NCBI RefSeq assembly: GCF_026151205.1
Contig: NC_087072.1
Span: forward strand, 21,666,103-21,730,102
Direction of reading: 5' to 3'
Length of the DNA: 64,000 nucleotides
Source: Bolinopsis microptera
Lineage: Eukaryota; Ctenophora; Tentaculata; Lobata; Bolinopsidae
Part shown: positions 11,335-21,764 of the stretch, one piece after another
How the letters are laid out: each line of letters starts with the position of its first letter
Position numbering within the stretch: the first letter of the stretch is position 1
The notes under the pieces: model-generated
What the model saw: only the letters and a program-made list of their open reading frames with translations
The model's database searches: none
Told to the model about the DNA's origin: nothing
Program-made: the position numbers and the translations under genes

Positions 11335-13275
11335 CTATAGCATTATGCACTTGCCAGTATTTGAGTGGAAATCTGGGCTCTTATAGTAGGCTGTATAATT
11401 TTCGTTCACAGAGAGAATTGAATGGATTGCTCTTGCTGTGGCAGTGAGTGTGGTAGGATCTAGAGTTTTGTTGGAGAGCAAACCGACTAGGTCAGTAATG
11501 TTTAGGGGATGGAAATTGCATTTTTCCCTAACTGAGGAGTAGAGCAAACAGTCAATCAATACGTGACTTTCGTCCTCAATAGGCTTGAGCCCTTTGCGGA
11601 AAAAGCAGTAGGTGCACCAACGTTCTTCTCTTGGTACAAGGGGGGTTTCGTATCTGCCCCTTTCGATGTAGAGGTTGTGGCAGCTGATACGAAACCTTGT
11701 CAGACTTTTTCGAACATCCGGTATTTTGATAATTCGTAGGTATGCCTCTGGTTCGAAATCATGTTTAATTAAGTTATAGAATTCTAGTTTTGGCGAGGAG
11801 GCCTTGGCAGCTTTCCAGGTATTCACGAATTCTTCCCTCATGTTATGACTGATTTGGGTGGAGAGCTTAGATTTTGAGGAAGATGAGGGGGTGAAGTTGT
11901 ATTTGGTGAGAAGCTTTGAGATGTTGGTATACCAAGGAAGTCCCAACATGATTTGTTCGTGAAATGCAGCACAGAGTAGTTCGTTTTCAGTGTTTTCAAG
12001 GCGACTATAGTAATCTATTGCAAGTTTGCAGGCTTCAAAGAATAGAGGGTGGCGCCCGCTTTCGCCCCAGCAACCTATATTTGATGCTTTTGAATGTACA
12101 GACAAAGACCACTTGATAAACTTTAGGTGGAATTTTTCATAGTGGTCTTGTGCAATGTACTTCAGGGTATGCTGGGGGTTGGCTTTGTCATCTATTTTTG
12201 AAAGGTATCTCATGGTTTTTGAGTGGGGGCATAAGACTTGACAGCCATAAAGCAGGATTGGTTTTATTAAGGAGTCAAATAGAATATTAAGGGCACGGTG
12301 TGAGAGGGCATCCTTAACTATTTTGCCTTTGAGGCCATAGAGAGCACGGAGAGCCTTGGCCCTCAGCTCAGTATTTGCTGCTGTAAACGATCCATTTCTG
12401 TGGAATATTATGCCAAGATAGCAGTATTTATCGGTGTGCTGGATGGGCTGACCTCCCAATGTGAATGTTTCATAGGACTGCTTTCGTTTGGGAGGGCTGA
12501 ATATTACAATCTTAGTTTTCTTAATATTTACTTCAAGGCCCATGGAGTTACAGAAATCAAATAGAATGTTGATATTGACTTGCAAGGCCTCGGGACTTAG
12601 AGCAAGAAGGACAAGATCGTCAGCCCACAGCAGATGTGATATCAGAACGTCAGCAAGAACTGGATAGTCACCAACAGATTTCAGGAGAGATGAAAAGTCA
12701 TTAATGTAGATTTTAAAGAGGTCTGGCGATAGGGGGTGTCCTTGCTCCGTTCCTTTGCCAATATCAATTTTAGGCGACAAGAGTTTGGAAATTTTTATAT
12801 GGGCAATAGAGTTTTTGTACATATCACTTAGGCAGTTGAAGAAGTTACCGGTTATTCCAAGGCATGTAATTTTGTGCAGAAGGAGGTCCCTACATACAGT
12901 GTCAAAGGCCTTTCTTAGATCAACAAAGCATGCATAAAGACGAGCCTTTTTAGCTTTTGTGTATTTGTCAATTACTGTCTTGAGGGTGAAAACGTGATCG
13001 TTAGTTTGGGCACCTTTCGAAAATCCAAGCTGTTCTTTTGGGTCAGGACAGTAGAGCTTTTTGAAGTGTAACAGACGTTCAAGTAAGATGCTAGAGAACA
13101 GCTTACCCATACAACTGCCAACTGCTATTGCTCTGTAATTGTCTGGGCTGAAGGGGTTGCCTGATTTATAGATAGGAGTGATAATACTGGTATGCCATGG
13201 ATAGTAGCCTGAGACCAGAGAGTGGTTGAATGTTTTGAGGATGACTTGGAAACTAGTCTGGATATTTCTTGACAT
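11335..13275 (-). CDS. LINE-A ORF2: reverse transcriptase and C-terminal region (truncated)
   Basis: An open frame of 646 codons covering most of the RT and the C-terminal domain. Visible RT blocks are the fingers segment around IITPIYKSG, DLRKAFDTV (motif A), GTEQGHPLSPDLF (motif B) and LLWADDLVLLA (motif C, ADD catalytic pair), followed by KTKIVIF. The C-terminal part has a zinc-binding-like CTYC plus a downstream H and C around DESHVLIDC. Together with the endonuclease this performs target-primed reverse transcription. The frame starts inside the fingers because of an internal deletion, so it is a broken gene. The exact clade (CR1/RTE-X-like) cannot be fixed by eye. Confidence 0.9.
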   Translation of the reverse strand: MSRNIQTSFQVILKTFNHSLVSGYYPWHTSIITPIYKSGNPFSPDNYRAIAVGSCMGKLFSSILLERLLHFKKLYCPDPKEQLGFSKGAQTNDHVFTLKTVIDKYTKAKKARLYACFVDLRKAFDTVCRDLLLHKITCLGITGNFFNCLSDMYKNSIAHIKISKLLSPKIDIGKGTEQGHPLSPDLFKIYINDFSSLLKSVGDYPVLADVLISHLLWADDLVLLALSPEALQVNINILFDFCNSMGLEVNIKKTKIVIFSPPKRKQSYETFTLGGQPIQHTDKYCYLGIIFHRNGSFTAANTELRAKALRALYGLKGKIVKDALSHRALNILFDSLIKPILLYGCQVLCPHSKTMRYLSKIDDKANPQHTLKYIAQDHYEKFHLKFIKWSLSVHSKASNIGCWGESGRHPLFFEACKLAIDYYSRLENTENELLCAAFHEQIMLGLPWYTNISKLLTKYNFTPSSSSKSKLSTQISHNMREEFVNTWKAAKASSPKLEFYNLIKHDFEPEAYLRIIKIPDVRKSLTRFRISCHNLYIERGRYETPLVPREERWCTYCFFRKGLKPIEDESHVLIDCLLYSSVREKCNFHPLNITDLVGLLSNKTLDPTTLTATARAIHSILSVNENYTAYYKSPDFHSNTGKCIML

Positions 13276-13612
13276 AGGACGAATATGCAGGGCTAATATA
13301 ATAACATACTAAAAATAGATCAAAATCAAGCTTAAAAAAGTTTTTGTCAAGTTTAACAACAATAATATCTTCAGATTCACTACAAGGAACACAGGAAACA
13401 CCTTTTCTTAAATCATTTTCAGCAAGAATGCAGACCCCTCCTGAGCGAGAATTTTTGCGGTTGCTATTAAAGGAAAGGTATCCTTCGATTTTAACCTGCT
13501 TCTTAGTTTCTTGGAGACATAGAATGTTTGCTTGTTTGAGGATTGTCAGAAATTCGTTATTTTCAAATTTGTTAGATCCGTCTCCTGTACTGTCCTGAAT
13601 GTTCCAGGACAT
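13253..13612 (-). pseudogene. LINE-A ORF2 N-terminus: AP-endonuclease fragment
   Basis: The first about 100 residues match an exonuclease-endonuclease-phosphatase fold: MSWNIQD at the start, then LCLQETK with the catalytic Glu, then SRSGGVCI and LFLVCYYISPAYS. After the YISPAYS strand the frame runs directly into RT-finger sequence in another frame. The GDFN and SDH parts of the endonuclease and the RT N-terminus have therefore been deleted, at a junction near 13275. ORF1 ends only about 50 nt upstream. Confidence 0.8.
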
Positions 13613-13664
13613 TACAGCGACTTGATCTCGTGAGGCTTGTTTGTTTTTGAATTTTAGAGTTATT

Positions 13665-16043
13665 CTAGCGCTCTGCAGTAGAGGGCTGCATTCTATGGGA
13701 TCTCATACCAAAGGCACGATAAAGGCCAAGTTTTATGTTAACACAAAGTTTTTTTAGACCATACTCTGAGACATGAAGTTGGTCTTCCTTCAGTGGGTTA
13801 GGAGAGTCTTGGGATGACCCGGCAGCAGAGATGGCACGGGAAAAGTTTCCAGTGTTGTTTACAGTGAAGAGGCGCCGGTGTAAATCACTTAGTTCTCTTT
13901 GCGTGGAGACAAATTGGGTGATTTCCGAGACAAATTGTTTTGTTAAATCACTTAATGGGCCAGGAGTTGGAGTGGGCAGGGAGACGACAATCTTAGCACT
14001 GGAGCTAGAGAGGAGTGTGTCAATGGCTTTTTTTGCATCCTCGACTGCTTTATTTACAGGACGGTCTTTATATCTGTAATCATTTACTCCAAGCTGAAGA
14101 ATGTAACAGTCAACCTCTGGTTGTTTAATCACATCTCTCATGTGTTTTCCGTTTAGGTCAGAATAGGAACCTACTTTCATTTTTTCAACCTTAAACCCAG
14201 AGGAGAAAGACTCTGCTATAAATCCGTTCATCTGGGAGTCATGAAGGAGGAGAACTTTTCTTGGTTTTCTGGTTTTTCTATGAGAGTCAGGGAATGTGCC
14301 ATTTGACCTTCCACGGTTCTGGTTTTGAGCAGAGTGGGGCAAGGGCCTTTTGTTTGAGGGATTTGTATGGTCTTTGAGCTGGAGAGACTGCAGGCAGGCC
14401 TTAGAGTCCTCAACCTCGCTCTTAATAGCAGTGATATTAACTTCAAAGGCTTTGAGGGAGGTAGCAGTGTCTTGTTGTTTTGAGTTGATGCTGCTCATGA
14501 TTTCTTCAAGCTTCTCGAGTCTCTTGTCCACAGTGTTCAGTTCGTTGGACAAATTAGGGGAGCTGGTGCTACCTTTTTGACTGGATTTATCGTCAGAACA
14601 CAATACAAGAGTTTGCAGGGTGGTGTGTTGCAGACTAATTTTAGCTTGAAGATCAATAACAGAGTTTTCCATGGTTTGGAGGGAATGGGTGACGCAATCA
14701 GGCTCAGCTGAGGTGGAAGGAGGCTCAAGAAGAAGCACGCTAAGGCGTTTGTGGCATGCTTTCACAGCTTTCTTGAGTCGTTTCTTACAGTCAATGAGGG
14801 ACCCTGAGTTTGAGCTGCCATGACGAGAAAGTTCGTTTTTCACCGTTTTTTCTTTCAATAAGTCAATGGCTTCTAACATGGCTTCCAAACTGAGAGGGAA
14901 TGTCTCACTATTAGACACTGAAGTTTTACTGCTGGTCACGGAGGGAGAGCTTGATGCCAGAGGAGATCCAACTGGGGAGCTGTCCATGCTGTTGATTTGC
15001 GAGAGGCCAGATAGTGACAGAGAAGATCTACGTCTGTTGTGCAGCGACGGGGAGCTTACTGGTTCAGCTGTAGACTTGGGGGCAAGTACAGTTCGTGAGT
15101 ACAGGTTCGCAAGTACAGGAGTGATAGGCATCTCAGTAAGAGGTGTAGATAAGGCGTTTCTTTCACGCAGGAAGCTGGAGCTGCAGGTCCTATAGGTCAC
15201 TGATGTGCGTGCAGCAGTGATTGCATTGTCTTTGGGTATTTGGTGAGTGTACTTTTTCTGGAAATCAGTACCATGCATAACAAGAACTGAACCTTGGTCA
15301 AGTTTAATTGTGATGGCATTTCCAGAGTTCTTAGCCTCTCTGATGAGCATACAGCGTTGTTGTCCGAGTGACAGAGTAACAACAGGTTTTGAGAGGTCGA
15401 CCTCTGGCTCATTATCGCTATGTTCTCCGCAAGAATCCCGACCTGTTCTGTACTGGTTGATCAGAAAGCAGTCAGAGGAACAATCGATGTTGTTGGGTTC
15501 AAAAAGATTTTCCACCATGTGCTGATATGCTGCAATAAGACGAGGACATTCTGACACTGAGTTGGCTTTCATCACGATTCCTGAGAATGCATAGTCAACA
15601 GGGCCGTACCATGATGACAGTCGTGGGAGATGCACTTGAGCCTGCTTGTGGATTGTGGTGTACTGTTTGAGGGCACCAGTGTTTTCGATTTCACAAGAGA
15701 ACTGATCACACAATTGACTTGCGAAAACATCCTGGAAGAGACTGATACTGCAGCCAGAGTCAGGGTTGCTAAGCAAGTAGCGTCCAGGGGTTGTGATGGT
15801 AATAGGTCTTGTGAAGTCAATGACATTTCCAGCAGAAGGAGAGGAATTGTTTCTCGATCTGGTAGATCGAGGGTTGTCTTCAGTAATAGTTGTGTCTTGC
15901 ATGAAGAGAAAATGGTAGGGAGCACATGATGAGATTGGGGCCAGGACACCATCGAACCAACCAACAGCCTGAAAGTAAGATGATGAGAGTAACACAGTTT
16001 TGACGTGAATGAGTGGTATCATGGGGAAAGATAGATTGATCAA
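13665..16043 (-). CDS. LINE-A ORF1: AlkB-like oxygenase + coiled coil + SGNH hydrolase
   Basis: An intact 792-codon frame. Residues about 140-290 have the AlkB-type 2OG-Fe(II) dioxygenase signature: an iron-binding HSD at 208-210 within RDSCGEHSDNE, a distal His at 267 (YTHQIP), and RTSVTYR with Arg at 279 and 285 for 2-oxoglutarate and fold. Residues about 300-450 are Ser-rich and low in complexity; about 455-560 looks coiled coil, a usual ORF1 oligomerisation feature. Residues about 595-775 form an SGNH/GDSL-like hydrolase: HDSQMNG (Ser 603), LQLGVND (Asn 654) and DQLH (Asp 754, His 757). SGNH esterase domains are known in CR1-type ORF1 proteins; the added N-terminal AlkB domain is unusual. 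It may demethylate element RNA or DNA, which is inference. The in-frame Met near residue 49 is an alternative start. Confidence 0.85.
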   Translation of the reverse strand: MINLSFPMIPLIHVKTVLLSSSYFQAVGWFDGVLAPISSCAPYHFLFMQDTTITEDNPRSTRSRNNSSPSAGNVIDFTRPITITTPGRYLLSNPDSGCSISLFQDVFASQLCDQFSCEIENTGALKQYTTIHKQAQVHLPRLSSWYGPVDYAFSGIVMKANSVSECPRLIAAYQHMVENLFEPNNIDCSSDCFLINQYRTGRDSCGEHSDNEPEVDLSKPVVTLSLGQQRCMLIREAKNSGNAITIKLDQGSVLVMHGTDFQKKYTHQIPKDNAITAARTSVTYRTCSSSFLRERNALSTPLTEMPITPVLANLYSRTVLAPKSTAEPVSSPSLHNRRRSSLSLSGLSQINSMDSSPVGSPLASSSPSVTSSKTSVSNSETFPLSLEAMLEAIDLLKEKTVKNELSRHGSSNSGSLIDCKKRLKKAVKACHKRLSVLLLEPPSTSAEPDCVTHSLQTMENSVIDLQAKISLQHTTLQTLVLCSDDKSSQKGSTSSPNLSNELNTVDKRLEKLEEIMSSINSKQQDTATSLKAFEVNITAIKSEVEDSKACLQSLQLKDHTNPSNKRPLPHSAQNQNRGRSNGTFPDSHRKTRKPRKVLLLHDSQMNGFIAESFSSGFKVEKMKVGSYSDLNGKHMRDVIKQPEVDCYILQLGVNDYRYKDRPVNKAVEDAKKAIDTLLSSSSAKIVVSLPTPTPGPLSDLTKQFVSEITQFVSTQRELSDLHRRLFTVNNTGNFSRAISAAGSSQDSPNPLKEDQLHVSEYGLKKLCVNIKLGLYRAFGMRSHRMQPSTAER

Positions 16044-16380
16044 GAAGAATAAACAGAGAGAATTTTCGAAAGCAAAAAACCTAAATATATGAGTGTATAG
16101 TGAGTATGTTGTAGTGATGTTTTGGGTGACTGGGAGGGAGGGGAAGAGGCAGGGGAGCGGGGTGGACTGCAGTGTCCCAAAGGGGAAGAATAGAGGTTAT
16201 TTAATATGTCTATAGCAGGTTGGGCATGGGATAAGAGTACAATGTATAAAGGAAGGGGAGTGGAGGGTTAAGGGAAGGGTTGGGCTAGATAGGGTGTCTA
16301 TAGCAAATTATTGATATAGAATATAGATACAAGTACACAATAAAATACCACAACACTACTATATAAAATACCTCTATTCA

Positions 16381-16661
16381 AGGATGTCCATGCAGTCCAG
16401 AGTACCCGCAACAGGTAGAGGGAGGGAGGGGCTGGGTTAGGGTGGGGCAGGGTAGTGAGAAGAGTGTAAGAGTGTTTGTGTCATGGTGATGGAGATACTG
16501 TGCAGATGTGACATGGATCTAAAGAGAACTCATCTTATTTTCAAGGCTGATAGCCAGTCTTCTGATGCCACTGGCCCCCAGAGCTCACATGCACCCCATT
16601 ACCAAGTCGTTTACAGCTGCATATCTTGTTGCGGGTACTCTAGACTTCCATGGTACATCCT
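16381..16661. repeat. Fold-back with ~33-bp arms upstream of LINE-A
   Basis: 16381-16413 (AGGATGTCCATGCAGTCCAG then AGTACCCGCAACA) and 16627-16661 are imperfect inverted copies flanking about 215 bp of G-rich sequence. It may be the LINE 5' UTR or a separate small element. Confidence 0.55.
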
Positions 16662-16809
16662 CAAACTCAAATTATTTGTTATATAGTAGTGTTGTATAGC
16701 TCATCTAAATGGGCCAAGTTGTGTAAAAATCTCAAATTTAATAAATAACATTTTCTAATTGATGTATAGCCAAGACGAGTTCGTTAGTGTTCTCCTTGGT
16801 AATTTCATG

Positions 16810-16895
16810 TTTAATTCCTCTTTAATTCCTCTTTAATTCCTCTTTAATTCCTCTTTAATTCCTCTTTAATTCCTCTTTAATTCCTCTTTAATTCC
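16810..16895. repeat. 11-bp minisatellite (TTTAATTCCTC)n
   Basis: Seven perfect units and a partial eighth, in non-coding DNA between LINE-A and the next MITE. Confidence 0.95.
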
Positions 16896-17083
16896 GTGTG
16901 TTATTGTCTGTCTCTCTTGACCCCACCTTAAAGAAACACCGGTTACTGCTAGTGTTAGTAATTTCACACAATGGGAGTCAAGAGGCCTATTTCATCAACC
17001 ATCTAGTCTGTTAGCACTTGTTTTGGTCAACGGAACAACACAAGTGAAATATGATTCTTTGTTTCTGTTATCAGTGCTTGCTT

Positions 17084-17158
17084 TTACCTGAGGACCCCAG
17101 GCTATTATGTTCATTAATAGAGATTAGGCGGAATGACAGGCTGAGCGCGGCCCAGTTA
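17084..17158 (+). mobile_element. MITE family 1 copy
   Basis: Begins TTACCTGAGGACCCCAGGCT, has the conserved AGATTAGGCGGAATGACAGG and ends GCGGCCCAGTTA. The flanks are only weakly alike (AGTGC on both sides), so the duplication has decayed. Confidence 0.7.
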
Positions 17159-20100
17159 GTGCGATTCTTTCAATTTTGCCTAGGTCTAACTTCCATATCA
17201 GTTCATATCGCCTTTGTGTGTTGTGCACTTGTGCCGTTCTTTTATGATATTCAACGATCATTCTGTGGTCTATAGTTCATAATTCGTTCTTTATCTATCC
17301 GTCTGCCAATCAAATGTTTTTGTAGTTTGTACAGTGTTGGTGGACAAGTTTTTAGCGTAGGTGTAAAATGATTTGAACGTTTAATATATCTGTTATTGCA
17401 TCCGGATCACGTATACTTTCAACTTTTACTTTTATGACGAAGCCTCTTGTAGTGAAGGTTTGATCTCAGAGTCAACTAAACCATAAACAGTCTTCTAAGA
17501 ATAATTAGTTAAAATATAGCTTCACTTATTTGTACTGGTTCCGGCTATCTCGTGTGTTTTAAGTTTCAAATCCCCGTGTTCTGTTCTCAGGAAGCTGCCG
17601 TTAAATATTTTGTCTCGGAATTTAATAAACTTCATCTTTCAGTCGTACAATCCACAATATATTTCGATAGTGATACTGACTCTGAGATATATGCTGAGAG
17701 CTCGCATTATTTCTTACTATCTAGTACCTGATTATATATTGATATTTACCTGGGATAGGACAGGCTTATGTGACCACTGACACAATTTATATCGTGTAAT
17801 ATCATAACTTTAGAAATCCTTGTATATCCCCTTGCCTGTTCTTTGTCACAAATTTTAGGCAAACAACTGTTTAATCCAAATTTATTGTTTCGAATTCGAA
17901 TTTGCCACTCTTGCAACTCCTGTAACTCATAAATTTAATGAGGGACACCTGCCAATTTATCAATATCGATAAAAAAATATAACATTTGTTTGCTCGCATT
18001 ATTTCTTAAGTTCTTTATCTTACTATCTCATGCCTGATTATAGACTTTGCCACCTAATAGTCCTGTTTTTTACACCTGTTGTTTTTGTACGGCGCCACCG
18101 TAAAGTTTTCCACCGTAGAGTCTTACGCCATAGATTCCCAGACCCACTTACATTCACCGTGTAGATCTCCTGTAAGACTAAGACTAAGAGTAAGAACATT
18201 TTAAACTCTGTTACCATTGAGACAGTTTCAAGTAGAACGAGTCACCGTGTAAAATAAACCGTACTATTATAGCTGATCATTGGCTGTTTATGACATAGAA
18301 TACTATTCACCGACGTTTTTAGCAAACTGCGATTGTCATGACTACCTCAGTACCTCTCGATCCTCGTTATAATTAACATTATTATCTTGCTATACGTGGT
18401 GTTGGCTTTTATTTTCCGTTTCACTTTTGCAATTTCATCTATTTTGTCTTGGTCTAACTAGTGTGCTATCGTATCATGCTATCGTACCATGTTAGTTTAC
18501 AATGCTTTTAGTCATTAGTGTCGCTCTTTTGTGATATTTAATGATCAATCTGCAGCACTTAGTTCTCTATTCATCCATCTGCGAAGAACATATTAGCTCA
18601 CTTTTGATTATTTGAACCTTTGGTTATTGGTACATCTGTCAGTGTCAATGCAATCACGTCTACGATTTACTTTATAACGAAGCATCCTTCATCCTAGTTA
18701 TCATAGACATTAGACATGGAGTAAATTAAACTGACTCTACTAACAATCAGGTAAAATATGACTTTACGTATTTGCACTGGTCCCAGTTATTTCGTGTGTT
18801 TTAAGTAGCACATCCCTGTTTTCTGTTCTCTGACCGATAGACTTAATAAATCAATGTGTGATTATTGTTTAAGAAAGTTGCCGGTAAATATCTTTTATCG
18901 GAAAGCCTGATCATTAAGTTGCACTATATATATAGATAGTGTTACTGATTCTGAGAAAGAATAAGGCATAGAGCTAGCATTATTTCTCATTACCTCATAC
19001 CTGATTAGGTTGACATTCACCCGGGACCTTAGTCGTGCTCAATGCTCTTTGACACAATTTATATGGTGTCATGTCATGGTGTCATAGGATATTGGTAATT
19101 TCTTTATTGAAAGTCTCGCATTGTCGTCCTCATTTTGGCTTCATCTATCCATCTTAAACTGCCAAATATAAAATCATGGAGTTTAACATGCAATTGCGTA
19201 CACACTTAAAAATTCTCGTTAATCCTCACATCTGTTCTTTTTCTCAAATTCTAGGCGAACAACTGTTTAATTCAAACTACTGTTCAATCGAAATCGAAAT
19301 TTTAATTTCACATTCTTATTTGCCATTTCATGTTAGATATAATATAAGTAGCAGTGGACGATTTCCGTTACCTCAGCTCTGTAGTCTGTAATGTACTCTG
19401 CCAATTGCAACACTTGACTAAATTTATTTTATATAATTATACTGTTTGACACTTTTATATAATTTGCTATTTTAATTCTTGAAACTGTTGTAAATCTTGT
19501 TACTTTGTTACCCTTACGTATGCTATTTATGACAATCTTCTACGGTAAAATCGTTATTATCACTCCAAGCCTTACTTGGTAACACTGTCCAACCTTCTTC
19601 TTCATATTACTACAAAGCTGTCCTCAATAACATAATATAGTTTTCGTCAGTCTCACTCAGAACATTTTTCTCAGGTACACATTTGTTTACACTCATTCTC
19701 AATGTTTGGCCCTTAAATCTTCCCCTGTACATTCAACAAATATATCCCGAATAAGGTGTCCACTATATAGTTACATAATATTATGTTGTGATCAATGATC
19801 GCGTTGTTTATCGTGAGTTGGCACTTGATGAATGTATAGTAGTGGGCCAATCAGGTTTATCAGCGTCTTTATCAACGCACTGTTCATTATTATTCTACCC
19901 TGATTCCGGATTCGCTATATAAGGATTGAATGGAAAAAAGGCAACCGCCCTGTGTAAACTATTTGAGCTCAATTAAAATGTAATAGCGTGTACATGGTTA
20001 ATACTTATAGAATGGTGACTGGTGAGTGTGATAGCTCCTTCCGCATAATATAAGATGAATCTGAATATTTCAAACTCTGGTTACCACGGAGACAGTCTCA

Positions 20101-20839
20101 AGTAGAACATACACGAGTTGCCGTGTCAAATTAACCATAATAATTCAGTACCATTATCATTAGCGGTTTATGACGTAGCTTATATCAGCAGCGATGTTTT
20201 TACTGCTAGCTTTATTGTTTTCAGTTGTCTCATTTATTTCAAAGGTACCGTACGCGTACCGGCCTTAACTTGTCTTTAACTATAAATTTAACGATATACG
20301 CAGTCATTTTAGATGTAACTGCACATGCTGCCATGCTGGTGAGAGTATAAAGATGTAACAAGCTTCGACGGTAAAATCGTTATAATCACTCTAAACCCAG
20401 CCCAACTTGGCTATACTGTCTAACCTTCTCCTTCATATTAATATATAACTGCGAAGCTGTCCTCAACAACATGATATAGTTTCCTCTGTCTCACTGAGAA
20501 ATTTTTCTAGGTAAATTACATAGCCTTCCTTGCTATATGATATAATTTATCGTGAGTTGGTACTTTATACATGTATAGGGTGTAGTGGTCCAAAAGTCAG
20601 TGGGTATATGTTGGCCTCAATTGCTCCGCCGTGTTTTACATTTGAGAACTGTAGCTTTGCAGATGTAATGCCATATAACTGTTTTTACCATGGTAAATGG
20701 TTCGACGAGATTCCGTCGTCGAAATTTATGGTTTTGCATATTTGCACAGTGGAACTATCAGGTTTATTAAGTATCAACGTCTTTATCAACGCAGCTGCGC
20801 ATAATTATTCTACTTAGTTTAACTCTCTTTCTATTTTAG

Positions 20840-20903
20840 CTGAATTCCATTCCCTCCCTCTTCGAGATGATTGCTTCCGTCAATTGCGAAGGACTCGCTC
20901 AAG
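20840..20903 (+). other. Exon-like block within duplicated unit
   Basis: Bounded by CTATTTTAG and AAG|GTAAGA, a good acceptor and donor. It holds ATG at 20867 opening MIASVNCEGLAQ up to the donor. The related unit at 23050 has the same acceptor but has diverged afterwards. No onward exon was found, so this is only a candidate first coding exon. Confidence 0.2.
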
Positions 20904-21690
20904 GTAAGAAATTGACTCTCACGTATTTTTATAAGTTCAGATTAATCGTTTTAGCGATATAATATAATACTAAGACAAAAGTTCCGATTTTATGCGAATA
21001 TTCAATTTATTTGTTTAGAGTTTGCCATGAATAAGTATTAAGTATTTGTTAATGTGGCGGCTAGAATAACTAGATTAGCCATCTTGAGCTATGATTTATC
21101 ATGAAATACTTACAATTTCGACAGTTGCTTTTTAAACCTTAACTCGATAATTTTAGATAGAGAGATAATATTAAGACGAGCGGATCGATAAATCGAAGAA
21201 TTAATTCATAAACTCGATTGTGTTTCATATAGTTTCATCTGCAAGATGGTAGACTTCTTCACTTCTCAGTTCTCAAAGCTCGACGATCTTCATATTATAT
21301 TATACTTATAGGATAAAGGTTGTTATTTTATTTTTTAAATTAAGTACATTCATTTAACAATTCACTTTATTTGATAGCTTCTTTTGATTAACCCCTCCAA
21401 GCTCGATATTATATTTTATCATTAATATTATCTGCCATTTGTTCAATTAGTTACATTTCCAGGGTCAAATTACAGATAGTAATTGAGAGCGGCTTTAGAA
21501 ATCAGGGAACGTGACCTATACATAGCATAGATTATCTCTTAATCAGGTAACATGTTAAATTGAGGGTAATTGTTACAATCTCTTAATGTGTACGGCAGAT
21601 TATATCGTTAGTCATAACAAATATTTGTCCACCTACATGTTTACAATTGGCCCTTACTCACACATATAACCAATACTCCACACTTTCCTG

Positions 21691-21764
21691 TTACTGGCGA
21701 CCCCAGGCTATAATTATCATTAACATAGACATTCGGTGAAATGAAAGGCTGGGCGCCACCCAGT
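21691..21764 (+). mobile_element. MITE family 1 copy, diverged
   Basis: TTACTGGCGACCCCAGGCTA at the left and ATTCGGTGAAATGAAAGGCT in the middle. The right end is decayed. A separate perfect inverted pair GTTACTG/CAGTAAC follows at 21771-21788. Confidence 0.55.

Larger units (their letters stand above)
11123..16043 (-). mobile_element. Non-LTR retrotransposon (LINE-A) with AlkB/SGNH ORF1
   Basis: On the minus strand the order is ORF1 (792 aa), an endonuclease start, then RT and C-terminal region, then a 3' end made of five 8-bp tandem units (GGATACAA on plus, 11123-11162). Such 8-bp 3' tails are known for CR1-like LINEs. ORF2 has lost most of its endonuclease and the start of RT, so this copy cannot be autonomous. 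The 5' end is not defined but lies beyond 16043, possibly near the fold-back at 16381-16661. No target-site duplication was identified. Confidence 0.85.

Noticed and set aside
14866-15195. 109-codon plus-strand frame and other frames opposite LINE-A ORF1
   Set aside because: They are antisense shadows of a long, clearly conserved ORF and show no domain of their own.
16810-16895. Regular spaced repeat as a CRISPR array
   Set aside because: Units are contiguous 11-bp copies with no spacers; this is a minisatellite in an animal genome.
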